A model generated the notes under the pieces. It was given only the letters and a program-made list of their open reading frames with translations, made no database searches and had not been told where the DNA came from. Positions 31,936-41,571 of a stretch of 64,000 nt of DNA are shown here, in pieces. Position numbers and translations under genes: made by a program. The stretch's first letter is position 1. Every line of letters begins with the position of its first letter. Source of the DNA: Gordonia sputi NBRC 100414 (GTDB lineage Bacteria; Actinomycetota; Actinomycetes; Mycobacteriales; Mycobacteriaceae); assembly GCF_000248055.1 (NCBI RefSeq), contig NZ_BAFC01000084.1:1-64000 (forward strand), in the 5' to 3' direction.

Positions 31936-33904
31936 CGGGCAGGAACAACTCGTCGCCCTCGGCGACGTCGAACGCGTCGTAGAAGGCGTCGATGTTGCGA
32001 ACGACACCGTTGCAACGGAATTCGGGCGGGGAGTGGGGATCGATGGAGAGTCGACGAATCGCCTCGGCGTCGCGGGTCTTGGTGCGCCAGATCTGCGCCC
32101 AGCTGTAGAACACACGCTGGATGCCGGTCAATTCGTCGATGACCGGGGGCTCGGTGCCCTCGGTGGCGAGGCGGTAGGCGACGAGTGCGATCGACAGCCC
32201 GCCGAGGTCGCCGATGTTCTCACCGATCGTGAACTCGCCGTTGACCTTGTACTTGTCGTCGAGTCCTTCAGGGGTGAACTCGCCGTACTGTTCGATCAAT
32301 GCCTTTGTGCGCTTGGAAAATTCGGTGCGATCGGCATCGCTCCACCAGTCGACGAGGTTGCCGTCGCCGTCGTACTTGGCGCCCTGGTCGTCGAATCCGT
32401 GTCCGATCTCGTGGCCGATCACCGCGCCGATCCCGCCGTAGTTGGCGGCGTCGTCGGCGTCGGGATCGAAGAACGGCGGCTGCAGAATCGCTGCGGGAAA
32501 GACGATCTCGTTCATGCCGGGGTTGTAGTAGGCGTTGACCGTCTGCGGCGTCATGAACCACTCGTCGCGGTCGACGGGGGAGCCGATCTTCGAGAACTCC
32601 CGCTCGTTCTCGAATGATGCTGCGCGCGCATAGTTTCCGATGAGGTCACCCCGGTCGACGGACAGGGCGCTGTAGTCACGCCACTGCGCCGGGTACCCGA
32701 TCTTGGGGGTGAACTTGTCGAGCTTGACCAGCGCGCGCTCGCGGGTCGACGGTGTCATCCACGGGAGGTCGGAGATGTTCTGGCGGTACGCCGCAACGAG
32801 GTTGGCGATGAGCTCGTCCATCCGGGCCTTGGCCTCGGGTGGGAAGTGCTCCTCGACGTAGAGCTTGCCGACGGCGAATCCCATTGCGCCCTCGACGAAT
32901 CCGACGCCGCGCTTCCAGCGGTCGCGAATGGTCTCGGCGCCCGTGAGGGTGCGGCCGTAGAAAGCGAAGTTCTCGTCGACGAAATCTGACGACAGGTACG
33001 ACGCTGCCGAGTGCAGCAGTCGCCAGGTCAGCCACGTCTTCCAGTGTTCGATCGGCGACTCGGCGAACAGCGTGGTGACGTCGTCGATGAACGACGGCTG
33101 ACCGACCACGACCTCCGCGAAGGTGACGTCTCCGACGGTCCCGAGGCCACCGAACCACTCGTGGATGTTGAAACCCGAAGCGAGCGAATCGAACTCGCCG
33201 AGCGAGAAGAGGTTGTAGGTGAGGTCGGCGTCGCGTCGTCGAACCACGTCCCAGTGATGGCCCGCGATGGCGGTCTCGAGGTTGAGGACCGTGGTCGCGC
33301 GCGCATCCGCGTCGTCGTAGCCTGCGAGCGCGAACATGCGTGAGACGTGATCTCGGTATGCCTCACGGGTTTCCGCGTGGTTGTCGTCGCGGTAGTACGA
33401 CTCGTCGGGCAGTCCGAGGCCCGACTGCACCACGTGCACGAGGTATCGATCGGATTGCTTGGCGTCGGTGTCGACGTAGAAACCGAAGAGTCCGCCGACG
33501 CCGTGCCGCTGCAGACGGCCGATGCGGCCGGAGAGTTCGTCGGTCGACGTGACCGCTTCGATGGCTTCGATCTCACCGCGGATCGGACCGATCCCGAGTG
33601 CCTCGATGTGATCGGTGTCCATGAACGACCCGAAGAGATCACCGATCTTCTGGGCGTCGGAGCCGCTCGGCGGATCGGCCTTGGCACATGCGGTGATGAT
33701 GTCGCGGACGTTCTCTTCGGCACGATCACGCAACACGTGGAACGCTCCGTCGACCGAACGGTCGTCGGGGATCTCGTGGGTATCGAGCCACTTGCCGTTG
33801 ACGTGGGAGAACAGGTCGTCCTGGACGCGGACGGCATCGTCGACCCACTCGAGGTCGATGCCGGAAGGAAGGGAATCGGTCTTCGAAGCAGTCACGACGT
33901 CCAT
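31910..33904 (-). CDS. zmp1: M13-family zinc metallopeptidase (neprilysin-like), Zmp1
   Basis: A 664-residue gluzincin. The zinc site is HEIGH at residues 498-502 (VIGHEIGHGFDDQGAKYD) with the third ligand Glu562 in GENIGDLGGLS; the substrate-binding NAYYNPGMNEIVFPAAILQPPFF precedes it and the family-typical aromatic C-terminus RIW ends it. Length and motifs match mycobacterial Zmp1 (Rv0198c). There is no cleavable signal peptide visible, as in M. tuberculosis, where Zmp1 is nevertheless found extracellularly. Physiological substrates are small peptides. Confidence 0.93.
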   Translation of the reverse strand: MDVVTASKTDSLPSGIDLEWVDDAVRVQDDLFSHVNGKWLDTHEIPDDRSVDGAFHVLRDRAEENVRDIITACAKADPPSGSDAQKIGDLFGSFMDTDHIEALGIGPIRGEIEAIEAVTSTDELSGRIGRLQRHGVGGLFGFYVDTDAKQSDRYLVHVVQSGLGLPDESYYRDDNHAETREAYRDHVSRMFALAGYDDADARATTVLNLETAIAGHHWDVVRRRDADLTYNLFSLGEFDSLASGFNIHEWFGGLGTVGDVTFAEVVVGQPSFIDDVTTLFAESPIEHWKTWLTWRLLHSAASYLSSDFVDENFAFYGRTLTGAETIRDRWKRGVGFVEGAMGFAVGKLYVEEHFPPEAKARMDELIANLVAAYRQNISDLPWMTPSTRERALVKLDKFTPKIGYPAQWRDYSALSVDRGDLIGNYARAASFENEREFSKIGSPVDRDEWFMTPQTVNAYYNPGMNEIVFPAAILQPPFFDPDADDAANYGGIGAVIGHEIGHGFDDQGAKYDGDGNLVDWWSDADRTEFSKRTKALIEQYGEFTPEGLDDKYKVNGEFTIGENIGDLGGLSIALVAYRLATEGTEPPVIDELTGIQRVFYSWAQIWRTKTRDAEAIRRLSIDPHSPPEFRCNGVVRNIDAFYDAFDVAEGDELFLPDVDRVRIW

Positions 33905-33936
33905 CCTGTCACGCCGCCGCGCGACCTTCAGTTGAG

Positions 33937-34722
33937 TTAGGGCTCTCCGAGCGCTTTGTTCATCGCCCAGATCAAAACCTCGGCCGGCCCGTCTCCCGCA
34001 TCCGTGCGCAGCGTCGCTCCAGAGGTGTCGACGCCGCGCGCAGCGTCACCCGCGGTGAGTGCGATGTCGCCGGGATGGTCTGTGTCATCGGGCTGGTCTG
34101 ACGCCGACAGCACGGCCCGGCCGTCGACGACGAGGACGTGCGTGAATCGGGCGTCGGGGATGCTGACCGAGGTGCCCGGCGCGATACGGGCGGCGAACAG
34201 CGTCGCGGCACGGTTGCTGATCGTGATCGCGGCTTCGGCAGCGGGGTCGCCTGACGCGACGGCGACGAGATCGCCCTCGGTGAGTGCTGCGGAGATGTCG
34301 CGCTGCTCGTACGACGGCGTGATTCCGTACTCGTCGGGAACCACCCACATCTGGACGTAGTGAACCGGCGCAGAACCAGATCCGCGCAGGTCGGGCCACG
34401 GATCGTTGCGTTCGGTGTGGTCGATGCCGGAACCGGCGCTCATGCGCTGGGCGAGACCGGGATAGACGACGCCGGTGTGACCCGCGGAATCGGTGTGCAC
34501 CAACGTGCCGGAGACCACCCACGTGACGATTTCGGAATCCGAATGATGGTGCGCATCGAATCCATGTCCGGGTAGTAAAACTTCTTCATTGCATGCAATG
34601 AGAAGTCCATGATGGGTGTTTGATGGATCGTAGTGATCGCCGAATGAGAACGAGTGACGGGAGGTCAACCAATCGGTCGACGTCACCTCCCGGACTCCGG
34701 CTCGGAACACCGTGAAGACCAT
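33937..34722 (-). CDS. Pirin family protein (bicupin)
   Basis: A 261-residue pirin-like protein. The N-terminal cupin has the metal-binding cluster HHHSDSEIVTWVVSGTLVHTDSAG (about residues 58-81) and the second conserved element QRMSAGSGIDHTERN (about 92-106), supplying the usual three His and one Glu. Bacterial pirins include quercetinases and redox or enzyme-interacting proteins; no function can be chosen from context. Divergent from the PBP-like gene that follows. Confidence 0.9.
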   Translation of the reverse strand: MVFTVFRAGVREVTSTDWLTSRHSFSFGDHYDPSNTHHGLLIACNEEVLLPGHGFDAHHHSDSEIVTWVVSGTLVHTDSAGHTGVVYPGLAQRMSAGSGIDHTERNDPWPDLRGSGSAPVHYVQMWVVPDEYGITPSYEQRDISAALTEGDLVAVASGDPAAEAAITISNRAATLFAARIAPGTSVSIPDARFTHVLVVDGRAVLSASDQPDDTDHPGDIALTAGDAARGVDTSGATLRTDAGDGPAEVLIWAMNKALGEP

Positions 34723-34746
34723 GACCCATTATGGGCATCGCGTCTG

Positions 34747-36681
34747 ATGCGGAGTTCAGGCCGCCACCGCGCTGCAGCTGAGGTCGACTCCGGCGTGGCA
34801 GAGGGTTCAGACCTCCTCGTCGACTCCGCTTCGCGTGGCGACGACTCCGACGGCGAAAAACTCATCGACTCTGCCGCCGCAAAGTCCCTGGTCGAGGCTT
34901 CCGATCGGAAGGCCGACCGTAAGACCGACGGAGAGGCTGACGGGGACCGAGACGAGATCGTGACTAGTCCGAGTTCGGACCGCAAGCAGGTCAGTGATGT
35001 GACTCGTGTGACTAGAGTGAAGAATGGGACTATGAAGTATTGCTTGCGGTGGGTAGCTCTTGTTGCCTGCGTAGTCCTCGTCGGTGCTGGCGGTTTTGTC
35101 ACCTGGCGCATGCTCTCCAGTGGTCCCGACACCGGTGCCGCGGCGGCGGTCGGCGAGTTCGCGCAGGCATTGAGCAGGAAAGACGCAACCGCAGCGGCGT
35201 CGTTTACGACGGCTCCCGGTCAGGCCGCAGACGCTCTGACGCAGACCGTCACAGCGATGAATCCCCAGTCGATTGACGTCGACGTCGACAAGCCGGAGGA
35301 GTACAGCGACGGCACGGCGTCGTTCAACCTCAAGACCACCTGGCGGTGGGACAAGGACCGCTCGTTCGAGTCGGCGACGTCGGGCACTGCCCGACACCTG
35401 AGTTCCGGTTGGAAGATCACCTGGGATCCCGCACTCCTGGCCCAGGGAATGCCCGTCGGCGGCAACCTTCGTGAGGTCCGGACCGACGCGCGGCCCGCTC
35501 CGACGGTCAACAGCGTGTCCGGCAAGCCCTTCATGGTGTTGGCGCCGGTCAACGAGATCGTTCTCGACCCGGCCAAGACCAAGGACCTGGGAGCGTCGGT
35601 GCGCGCACTGTCGCGGACACTGGCACCGATCGCGCCGTTGATCACGCCGGAGGTCATCAACGCGAAGCTGGCGGCAGCACCGGGCAAGCCGATCATCGCG
35701 GTGACCCTGCGCGATCCCGACATGGGCGTGATGACCAGCGATCCGGCCGCGGTTCCAGGAGTGTCGGTCAACAAGACCGGCATGCTCGTGATGGCCGACC
35801 GTCGACTCTCGTCGCCGCTGGAACCCGCACTGACCAACTACTGGCAGGCGATTGTCGATGCGACCGCCGGATGGCAGGTCCAGATGGTGGGTCCCGGTCT
35901 CGCGCCGCGCAAGCTCGCGGGTGAGCAGGGGCCTCCGGGTCCCGACGTCGCGACGTCGATCAACCAGCAGGTGCAGTTGACTCTCGGTGATGCGGCAGTC
36001 GAGGTCGGACAACCGGCGACCATCATGGCGCTCGACGCCGGGTCGGGTCGGATTCTCGGTCTGGCGCAGAACGACTACGCGGCCGAGCGTGGCAACAGCG
36101 TCGACCAGCAGTATCCGGTCGGTGCGACGCTCGATCCCGTGTTCTCGGCCGTCGACAAGGCCACGTCTTCGCAGAAGTCGAACAACGAGTCGTCGGACAC
36201 GGCGCTCGACCGACTGGGACTCGGCGTCACGTTCACGGTTCCGGGCGCGTCGACTCCGACCTCTCCGAAGCCGGGTGTCGCGACGATCGACTACCGGCCA
36301 CAGTCGGCAACGGCGACCATGCTGAACATGGCTGCGCTCGGCGTGTCGATGGCGCGGGCTGACGCGGGCACTCAGAGTTCTGTTGCTCCCGCGGTCATCT
36401 CGGGTGCCACGACCAAGGTCGACGGCGGTTCGCTCGGGGCGATCGACACGTCGGTGAGCGCGCCGATCCTCGCGGCGATGACGACAACGGCCAAGACCGG
36501 CGACGCCAGTGACCTCACTCGCGCGCCCGGCCTGAAAGCGCTGGTCGGAACCAATGGGCCGCAGGGTCCCGGCTGGTTCATCGGCATTCAGGGCGGCAAG
36601 GTCATCGTGATCTACACGGAGGGTGAGAAGTCGGGGACGGCTGCGCTACAGGTCGCTCAGAAGTACTTCCGCATCGCGTAG
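34747..36681 (+). CDS. Membrane-anchored PBP-like protein with MecA_N (NTF2-like) domain and degenerate transpeptidase domain
   Basis: A 644-residue class B PBP-like protein. A charged cytoplasmic head of about 95 residues precedes one membrane helix (YCLRWVALVACVVLVGAGGFVTW), then an NTF2-like MecA_N domain (AVGEFAQALSRKDATAAASFTTAPGQAADAL) and a C-terminal region that follows the transpeptidase fold. The active-site S-x-x-K motif is lost: the aligned stretch YPVGATLDP has Ala460 and Asp463 where Ser and Lys should be, although a KTG motif survives at 583-585. It cannot acylate like a normal PBP, so a structural or regulatory role in wall synthesis is likely. ATG 34747 is used; ATG 35032 (MKYCLRW), just before the helix, is the alternative. 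Confidence 0.78.
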   Translation: MRSSGRHRAAAEVDSGVAEGSDLLVDSASRGDDSDGEKLIDSAAAKSLVEASDRKADRKTDGEADGDRDEIVTSPSSDRKQVSDVTRVTRVKNGTMKYCLRWVALVACVVLVGAGGFVTWRMLSSGPDTGAAAAVGEFAQALSRKDATAAASFTTAPGQAADALTQTVTAMNPQSIDVDVDKPEEYSDGTASFNLKTTWRWDKDRSFESATSGTARHLSSGWKITWDPALLAQGMPVGGNLREVRTDARPAPTVNSVSGKPFMVLAPVNEIVLDPAKTKDLGASVRALSRTLAPIAPLITPEVINAKLAAAPGKPIIAVTLRDPDMGVMTSDPAAVPGVSVNKTGMLVMADRRLSSPLEPALTNYWQAIVDATAGWQVQMVGPGLAPRKLAGEQGPPGPDVATSINQQVQLTLGDAAVEVGQPATIMALDAGSGRILGLAQNDYAAERGNSVDQQYPVGATLDPVFSAVDKATSSQKSNNESSDTALDRLGLGVTFTVPGASTPTSPKPGVATIDYRPQSATATMLNMAALGVSMARADAGTQSSVAPAVISGATTKVDGGSLGAIDTSVSAPILAAMTTTAKTGDASDLTRAPGLKALVGTNGPQGPGWFIGIQGGKVIVIYTEGEKSGTAALQVAQKYFRIA

Positions 36682-37100
36682 GCGACGACCGCGCGCCAGC
36701 CCAGCATGAACAGGCCGAGGGCGATGGTCGCAACGATGATGAAGCTCAGCGCGACGCCCTGGTGCAGCAGGTAGCGCAGCACCATGCCGATCGCGACGGT
36801 GCAGATCCAGATCGTCAGACCGGTCGGAACGATGCGTGCGGGCCGGAAGTCGCTGCCGAACCACTCGCTCGACCCGACATGTGAATAGACGTAGGCGATC
36901 GACCAGCCGGCGGCCGCGCCGACAAGGAACGGCCAGAGGGTCTGCAGCACTCCGACCAGCGCGAAGCCGTCGTGGTGGTTCGCCCTGCCGATCAGCACGA
37001 ACACGACGACGGCCACGAGATCGCACAGCGCTGCCGCGGCCAGCGGGAACGTCGTGGTGTGCCGACTGCTGGTCGGATCGCTCACGTCAGACTTCGACAT
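36657..37100 (-). CDS. DUF3054 domain membrane protein
   Basis: A 147-residue protein with four membrane helices (FPLAAAALCDLVAVVVFVLIG, ALVGVLQTLWPFLVGAAAGWSIAYV, RIVPTGLTIWICTVAIGMVLRYLL and SFIIVATIALGLFMLGWRAVVAY), matching the actinobacterial DUF3054 family including its W-x-x-x-x-A-A-G-W and LRYLLHQG landmarks. Function unknown. Its 3' end overlaps that of the convergent PBP-like gene by 25 bp. ATG at 37100 (MSKSDVSD) is preferred to the one seven codons upstream. Confidence 0.8.
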   Translation of the reverse strand: MSKSDVSDPTSSRHTTTFPLAAAALCDLVAVVVFVLIGRANHHDGFALVGVLQTLWPFLVGAAAGWSIAYVYSHVGSSEWFGSDFRPARIVPTGLTIWICTVAIGMVLRYLLHQGVALSFIIVATIALGLFMLGWRAVVAYAMRKYF

Positions 37101-37168
37101 GGGTATCAACGGTAGCGCCACCGATCGTCGATGACGTGCTGCGGGTGGCGGGCGACAGACATGAAATG

Positions 37169-38302
37169 TCAGTCAGGGGGCGGTTCGGGTCCGTATTGTC
37201 TCCGCTCTGGAGCCGCGTCCGGGTCGAAATCGCCCGACTCGACGTCGCGATCGATCTCTTCGCCGATGGAGTCGTCGGTACGGATTCGCGACCGGAAGAG
37301 GAAGAACACGACGATCCACCCGATCACTGCGACCAACACATAGCTGATGAGGCGGTAGACGAGTACTGCGGTCAGTGCGTCGGCGGCAGGCATCCCCGCG
37401 CTGGTCAGTGCTGGGACGAGCACCGCGTCGACCACTCCGATCCCGCCGGGGAGCAGCGGAATCGCGGTACCGACGGCCTTGCCCGCCGCGTAGGCGACCA
37501 TCAGTCCGGAGACGCTCGGATGAGCTCCGACCGCCCAGCACGCGAACATCAGGCACGCGACGTCGGCGATCCAGTTGAACAGGCTCCACGCGAAGGCGAC
37601 GCTCGTGTCGCGACGGGTGAGTTGGACCGCGCGCAACTGTTCGAGTGTCTCCAAGAGCCGCGACACCCCGTGATCCGACGGCTTGCTGCGCACCTGGTTG
37701 ATCCAGCCGAGGATGCGTTCGCCGGTGGACTGCAGCGACTCCGGATGGCTGGCGAGGTACTGCAGGACAACGGCCACCGCGATGAACCCAACCGCAGAGA
37801 AGACCACCGAGAACGGGCTGGTCTTGGCGCCCGCGAGCAGTGCGCCACCGAATCCGAGCACTGCGAGTCCGACACCGGCGAGCAGCCCGGACATGACCAC
37901 CTGCCACGACGCGACGACGGGCGTGGCGCCCCACTTGCGTGTCTCGCGGTAGGTGAAAGCGGGTGCGAGTACCTGACCGCCCGGCAGCGTCTGGCTGACC
38001 GAGTTCGCGGCGAGGACCACCGACAGTGACTTCCACTCGGAGACACGGACACCCGCCGACCGCAGTAGCGCTCGCTGTACCTGCGCGAAACTGTCCATCG
38101 AGAGCAGGGCCGCGACGACGCACGCGACGAGCCACACCCAGTCGAGATCGCCGATCCGGTGGGCTGCTTCCTCGAGTTTCGGCCAGATCAGCACGACCTC
38201 GACCGCCAGAATGGCCACCACGACGACCGTCAGGATCCACCGAACCCACCAGAAGCGAGAGCGAGGGACGGTACCGTGGACCGCCGGTGTATCCGACGTC
38301 AT
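37169..38302 (-). CDS. LPG-synthase/UPF0104-type integral membrane protein
   Basis: A 377-residue polytopic protein of the lysylphosphatidylglycerol-synthase transmembrane (UPF0104, AglD/MprF flippase-like) family. Eight or so hydrophobic segments are visible, with the family landmarks NSVSQTLPGGQVLAPAFTYRETRKWG and PLLPGGIGVVDAVLVPAL near the C-terminal third, where the P-G-G-x-G motif is diagnostic. The catalytic synthase domain of MprF is absent, so a lipid flippase-type role is the best guess. It is divergent from the AI-2E gene with only about 35 bp between the starts, as in the Rv0204c-Rv0205 arrangement. Confidence 0.85.
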   Translation of the reverse strand: MTSDTPAVHGTVPRSRFWWVRWILTVVVVAILAVEVVLIWPKLEEAAHRIGDLDWVWLVACVVAALLSMDSFAQVQRALLRSAGVRVSEWKSLSVVLAANSVSQTLPGGQVLAPAFTYRETRKWGATPVVASWQVVMSGLLAGVGLAVLGFGGALLAGAKTSPFSVVFSAVGFIAVAVVLQYLASHPESLQSTGERILGWINQVRSKPSDHGVSRLLETLEQLRAVQLTRRDTSVAFAWSLFNWIADVACLMFACWAVGAHPSVSGLMVAYAAGKAVGTAIPLLPGGIGVVDAVLVPALTSAGMPAADALTAVLVYRLISYVLVAVIGWIVVFFLFRSRIRTDDSIGEEIDRDVESGDFDPDAAPERRQYGPEPPPD

Positions 38303-38336
38303 ACGGCTAAGGGTAACGACAGCTAGTGTGACTCCC

Positions 38337-39752
38337 GTGGACCATGCCGCCCGACCCGACGAGTATCCCGAAGATTCCGAGGCGGGGGTGTCTGTGAGAT
38401 CGCTGGCCGAGCTCGACCGCTCCAAGGTGCACCCGTTTGTTCGTGCCACAGCCGAGTGGGTGTGGCGACTCCTGCTGATCGTCTTCGCCGTCTATGTGCT
38501 CGGGCGTCTGTTTCTCGAGTTCGACGAGGTGTTCGTTCCGGTTGCGTTGGCGATCCTGGTCTCGGCCTTCCTCGTTCCCGGCGTCGATTGGCTCGACCGC
38601 AAGGGACTGCCGAGGTCGCTGGCCGTGGTCATCATGCTGCTGGTCGCGCTGGGAATTGTCGCGACGGTGCTGACCTTCGTCGGTCGGGCGTTCGTCCACG
38701 GATTCCCCGCGCTGACCGCCGAGATCACGGTCACCATCGATCGCACGCGAGAGTGGTTGGTCGACGGTCCGCTCGACGTCGACGAATCACAGGTGCGCAA
38801 CCTCGGGTCGAACGTCATCAACCTGATGGAGCACAACCAGGCCAAGCTCGCAGGCGGTGCCGTTGCGACCGCGACGACGGCGACCGAACTGGTCACCGGC
38901 GCGCTGCTGACGGTGTTCCTCACGATCTTCTTTCTCTACGGCGGCGGTCAGATCTGGGAGTTCTGCTGCCGTCTGATCCCGCGCAAGACCCGAGGTCGGG
39001 TCGCAGCCGCGGGTGTCGCGGGCTTCGGCACCCTCGTGGGGTACGTGCGTGCGACCGTGATCGTCGCGTTCGTCGATGCCGTGTGTATCGGCGTCGGGTT
39101 GGCGATCCTGCGGGTTCCGCTGGCACTTCCGTTGGCGACGGTGGTCTTCCTCTTCTCGTTCATCCCGATCGTGGGCGCGCTCATCAGTGGCTCGCTCGCC
39201 GTCGTGATCGCGTTGGTGACACAGGGCTGGCTGACCGCGGTCATCGTGTTGGCGCTCCTCATCGGCGTGATGCAACTCGAAGGTCATGTGCTGCAACCCT
39301 TCCTGCTCGGCAGGTCGGTGCGGCTGCATCCGGTCGCGGTGATCCTCGCGATCGCCGCGGGCATCGTCGGGGCCGGGATCATCGGCGGCCTCTTCGCCGT
39401 GCCGATCATCGCCTTCGCGAACACCGCCGTGCGATATCTCGCCGGTCACCGCAACCTACCGATCTCGAGTGGGGAAGGTTCATATCATTACGCCGAGCCC
39501 GACGAACCTCATTGGGACAACCGAGATCTCGACGCCGCGGCCGCATCGGCGGGCGTGGCGGTCGAGGAGGGTGTCGGGGTCTCGAAAGCCGACGCCGAGG
39601 CCGACGTCGAGCGGGGACTCGACGGCGATGGTGCCGACGTGGACGTGACCGATGACGCCGCGACCGATGACAGCACGGGCGATGACACTGCGGCGGACGA
39701 CACAACGGCCGGCGACACCGCGCCCAAGAAGGACCCCGACGAGTCGTCATGA
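38337..39752 (+). CDS. AI-2E family transporter (UPF0118)
   Basis: A 471-residue integral membrane protein of the AI-2 exporter-like family, homologous by place and type to Rv0205. Helices are visible from WRLLLIVFAVYVLGRLF onward; the family core is AVCIGVGLAILRVPLALPLATVVFLFSFIPIVGALISG followed by GHVLQPFLLGRSVRLHPVAVILAIAAGIVGAGIIGGLFAVPIIAF. A D/A/T-rich acidic tail of about 90 residues follows. GTG at 38337 (VDHAARPDE) is chosen; GTG at 38394 is possible. Substrate is unknown, as AI-2 export is shown only for a few members. The stop overlaps the histidine kinase start. Confidence 0.87.
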   Translation: MDHAARPDEYPEDSEAGVSVRSLAELDRSKVHPFVRATAEWVWRLLLIVFAVYVLGRLFLEFDEVFVPVALAILVSAFLVPGVDWLDRKGLPRSLAVVIMLLVALGIVATVLTFVGRAFVHGFPALTAEITVTIDRTREWLVDGPLDVDESQVRNLGSNVINLMEHNQAKLAGGAVATATTATELVTGALLTVFLTIFFLYGGGQIWEFCCRLIPRKTRGRVAAAGVAGFGTLVGYVRATVIVAFVDAVCIGVGLAILRVPLALPLATVVFLFSFIPIVGALISGSLAVVIALVTQGWLTAVIVLALLIGVMQLEGHVLQPFLLGRSVRLHPVAVILAIAAGIVGAGIIGGLFAVPIIAFANTAVRYLAGHRNLPISSGEGSYHYAEPDEPHWDNRDLDAAAASAGVAVEEGVGVSKADAEADVERGLDGDGADVDVTDDAATDDSTGDDTAADDTTAGDTAPKKDPDESS

Positions 39753-40882
39753 GAAGTGATCCGGTCACGCCGCTCTGGCGCGGCGCGCAGGTGTTGCGAC
39801 TGTTGTCGTACCTCTACGCGCTCGGGTTTCGGATCGCGATCGACGACGACCTGCTGCACCCGGGCGTGACGTGGGTGTTGTTCGGATTCCTCACCGTGTG
39901 GACCGTTGCCTGCGGTATCGCGTATTACGTTGGCTTCGGCCGTAATTGGTACTGGGTCGGCGCTGAGCTGGTGATCGCCTGCGCGCTGATGTTGTCGACG
40001 TCGTACGTCGCCAGTGAGTCGTGGGCACTGAACAACCAGACATGGCCGACGACGCTGTGGGCGACCAACTCGGTGATCTCGGCGGCACTACTCGCCGGGC
40101 CGATCGTCGGCCTCATCGCGGGTCTGGTCGTCGGCGGCACAAGCGCTTTCGTCAAGGGCTGGCTCGATCTGAACTTCGGCCGCAACGCGACGATCATCGT
40201 GATGATGGCTGCCGGTGTCGCGGTGGGACTCGCGGCGGTCAATGCCCGTCGGGCGCAGGCGGAATTGGCCGCGGCGGCGCGCGTGGCAGCGGCCGCAAGT
40301 GAACGCGAACGACTGTCCCGCGAGGTGCACGACGGTGTGCTCCAGGTGCTGTCGTTCATCTCCAAGCGCGGCCGTGAGATCGGTGGTCCCACAGCGCAAC
40401 TCGCCGACCTCGCGGCAACTCAGGAGGTGGCGCTGCGTCGTCTGATCGCCGACGTCGATGTCGGGGCCGAATCTGACTGTGGGACCGCGGATCTGACCGC
40501 ATTGCTGCGCGCGGCCGGGGGAGAGGCTGTGGCGGTGAGCGCGCCCGCCGACCCGGTGGAGATCGACGCGACGACGGCGCGCGAGATCAGTGCGGCGGTG
40601 ATCAACGCACTCGACAACGTCGCGCATCACGCGGGACCGGGTGCGCGTGCGTATGTGCTCCTCGAAGACCTCGACGACGCCGTTGTCGTGAGTGTCCGCG
40701 ACGACGGTGTCGGTATCGCCGCGGGTCGGCTCGACGAGGCGCGTCGTCAGGGCAGGCTCGGCGTCGCACAGTCGATTATCGGGAGAATCGAATCCCTCGG
40801 TGGCAGAGCACTACTCGACTCCGACGAGGGGATCGGCACGGAATGGGAACTGACGGTACCGGTGACACGGGAGAAGAGATGA
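39749..40882 (+). CDS. Sensor histidine kinase, MacS-like (NarL-type partner)
   Basis: A 377-residue sensor kinase. Five to six N-terminal membrane helices (about residues 15-165) form a sensor without an obvious extracytoplasmic domain. The HisKA_3 dimerisation helix holds the phosphorylated His194 (SREVHDGVLQVLSF) and the HATPase domain has N-box NALDNVAHHAG and G1-box VRDDGVGI; the G2 region is short. The arrangement is that of actinobacterial MacS-type kinases. Start and stop overlap both neighbours by four bases, so AI-2E gene, kinase and regulator form one coupled operon. Confidence 0.87.
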   Translation: MRSDPVTPLWRGAQVLRLLSYLYALGFRIAIDDDLLHPGVTWVLFGFLTVWTVACGIAYYVGFGRNWYWVGAELVIACALMLSTSYVASESWALNNQTWPTTLWATNSVISAALLAGPIVGLIAGLVVGGTSAFVKGWLDLNFGRNATIIVMMAAGVAVGLAAVNARRAQAELAAAARVAAAASERERLSREVHDGVLQVLSFISKRGREIGGPTAQLADLAATQEVALRRLIADVDVGAESDCGTADLTALLRAAGGEAVAVSAPADPVEIDATTAREISAAVINALDNVAHHAGPGARAYVLLEDLDDAVVVSVRDDGVGIAAGRLDEARRQGRLGVAQSIIGRIESLGGRALLDSDEGIGTEWELTVPVTREKR

Positions 40883-41544
40883 GCGAGACACAGGACGGCG
40901 ACCAACTGCGGGTGATGGTCGTCGACGACCATCCGATGTGGCGGGATGGCGTCGCGCGCGACCTCTCCGATGAGGGGTTCGAGGTCGTGGCAACTGCCGA
41001 TTCTGTCGGGGCCGCGGGGCGTCGTGCCGGTGCGGTGCAACCCGACGTCGTCCTCATGGACATGCAGCTGCCCGACGGCAACGGGGCGGAGGCGACCGCG
41101 TCGGTGCTCGAGGTCTCGCCGAGGACGCGAGTGTTGGTCCTGTCGGCATCAGACGAGCGCGACGACGTACTCGACGCCGTAAAGGCCGGTGCGAGTGGAT
41201 ATCTGGTGAAGAGTGCGTCGAAGGAGGAACTGATCGAGGCGGTGCGGGCGACCGCGGCGGGCCAGGCGGTCTTCACGCCGGGGCTAGCGGGTCTCGTACT
41301 CGGCGAGTTCCGCCGTATGTCCTCCGAACCCGACCGCGCGCCGCAGACCCCCGTGCTCACCGAGCGCGAAACCGAGGTACTGCGCTACGTCGCAAAGGGT
41401 ATGAGCGCCAAGCAGATTGCGCGCAAACTGACGCTGAGTCACCGGACCGTCGAGAATCACGTGCAGTCGACGTTGCGCAAACTGCAACTCGGCAACCGCG
41501 TCGAACTCACGCGATACGCGATAGAGCACGGCATCGACGAGTGA
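40879..41544 (+). CDS. NarL/FixJ-family response regulator (MacR-like)
   Basis: A 221-residue response regulator. The receiver domain has the acidic pair in VMVVDDHPMWRDG, phospho-acceptor Asp61 (VVLMDMQLPDG) and the Lys in GYLVKSASKEEL. The C-terminal LuxR-type HTH is TERETEVLRYVAKGMSAKQIARKLTLSHRTVENHVQSTLRKLQLGNRVELTRYAIEHG (about residues 162-219). ATG at 40879 follows GGGAGAAG and overlaps the kinase stop. Convergent with mmpL3, 27 bp apart. Targets unknown; in Streptomyces the MacRS system controls membrane-protein and lipoprotein genes. Confidence 0.9.
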   Translation: MSETQDGDQLRVMVVDDHPMWRDGVARDLSDEGFEVVATADSVGAAGRRAGAVQPDVVLMDMQLPDGNGAEATASVLEVSPRTRVLVLSASDERDDVLDAVKAGASGYLVKSASKEELIEAVRATAAGQAVFTPGLAGLVLGEFRRMSSEPDRAPQTPVLTERETEVLRYVAKGMSAKQIARKLTLSHRTVENHVQSTLRKLQLGNRVELTRYAIEHGIDE

Positions 41545-41571
41545 GCGGTACGGCCACCGGGGCGCTGACCG

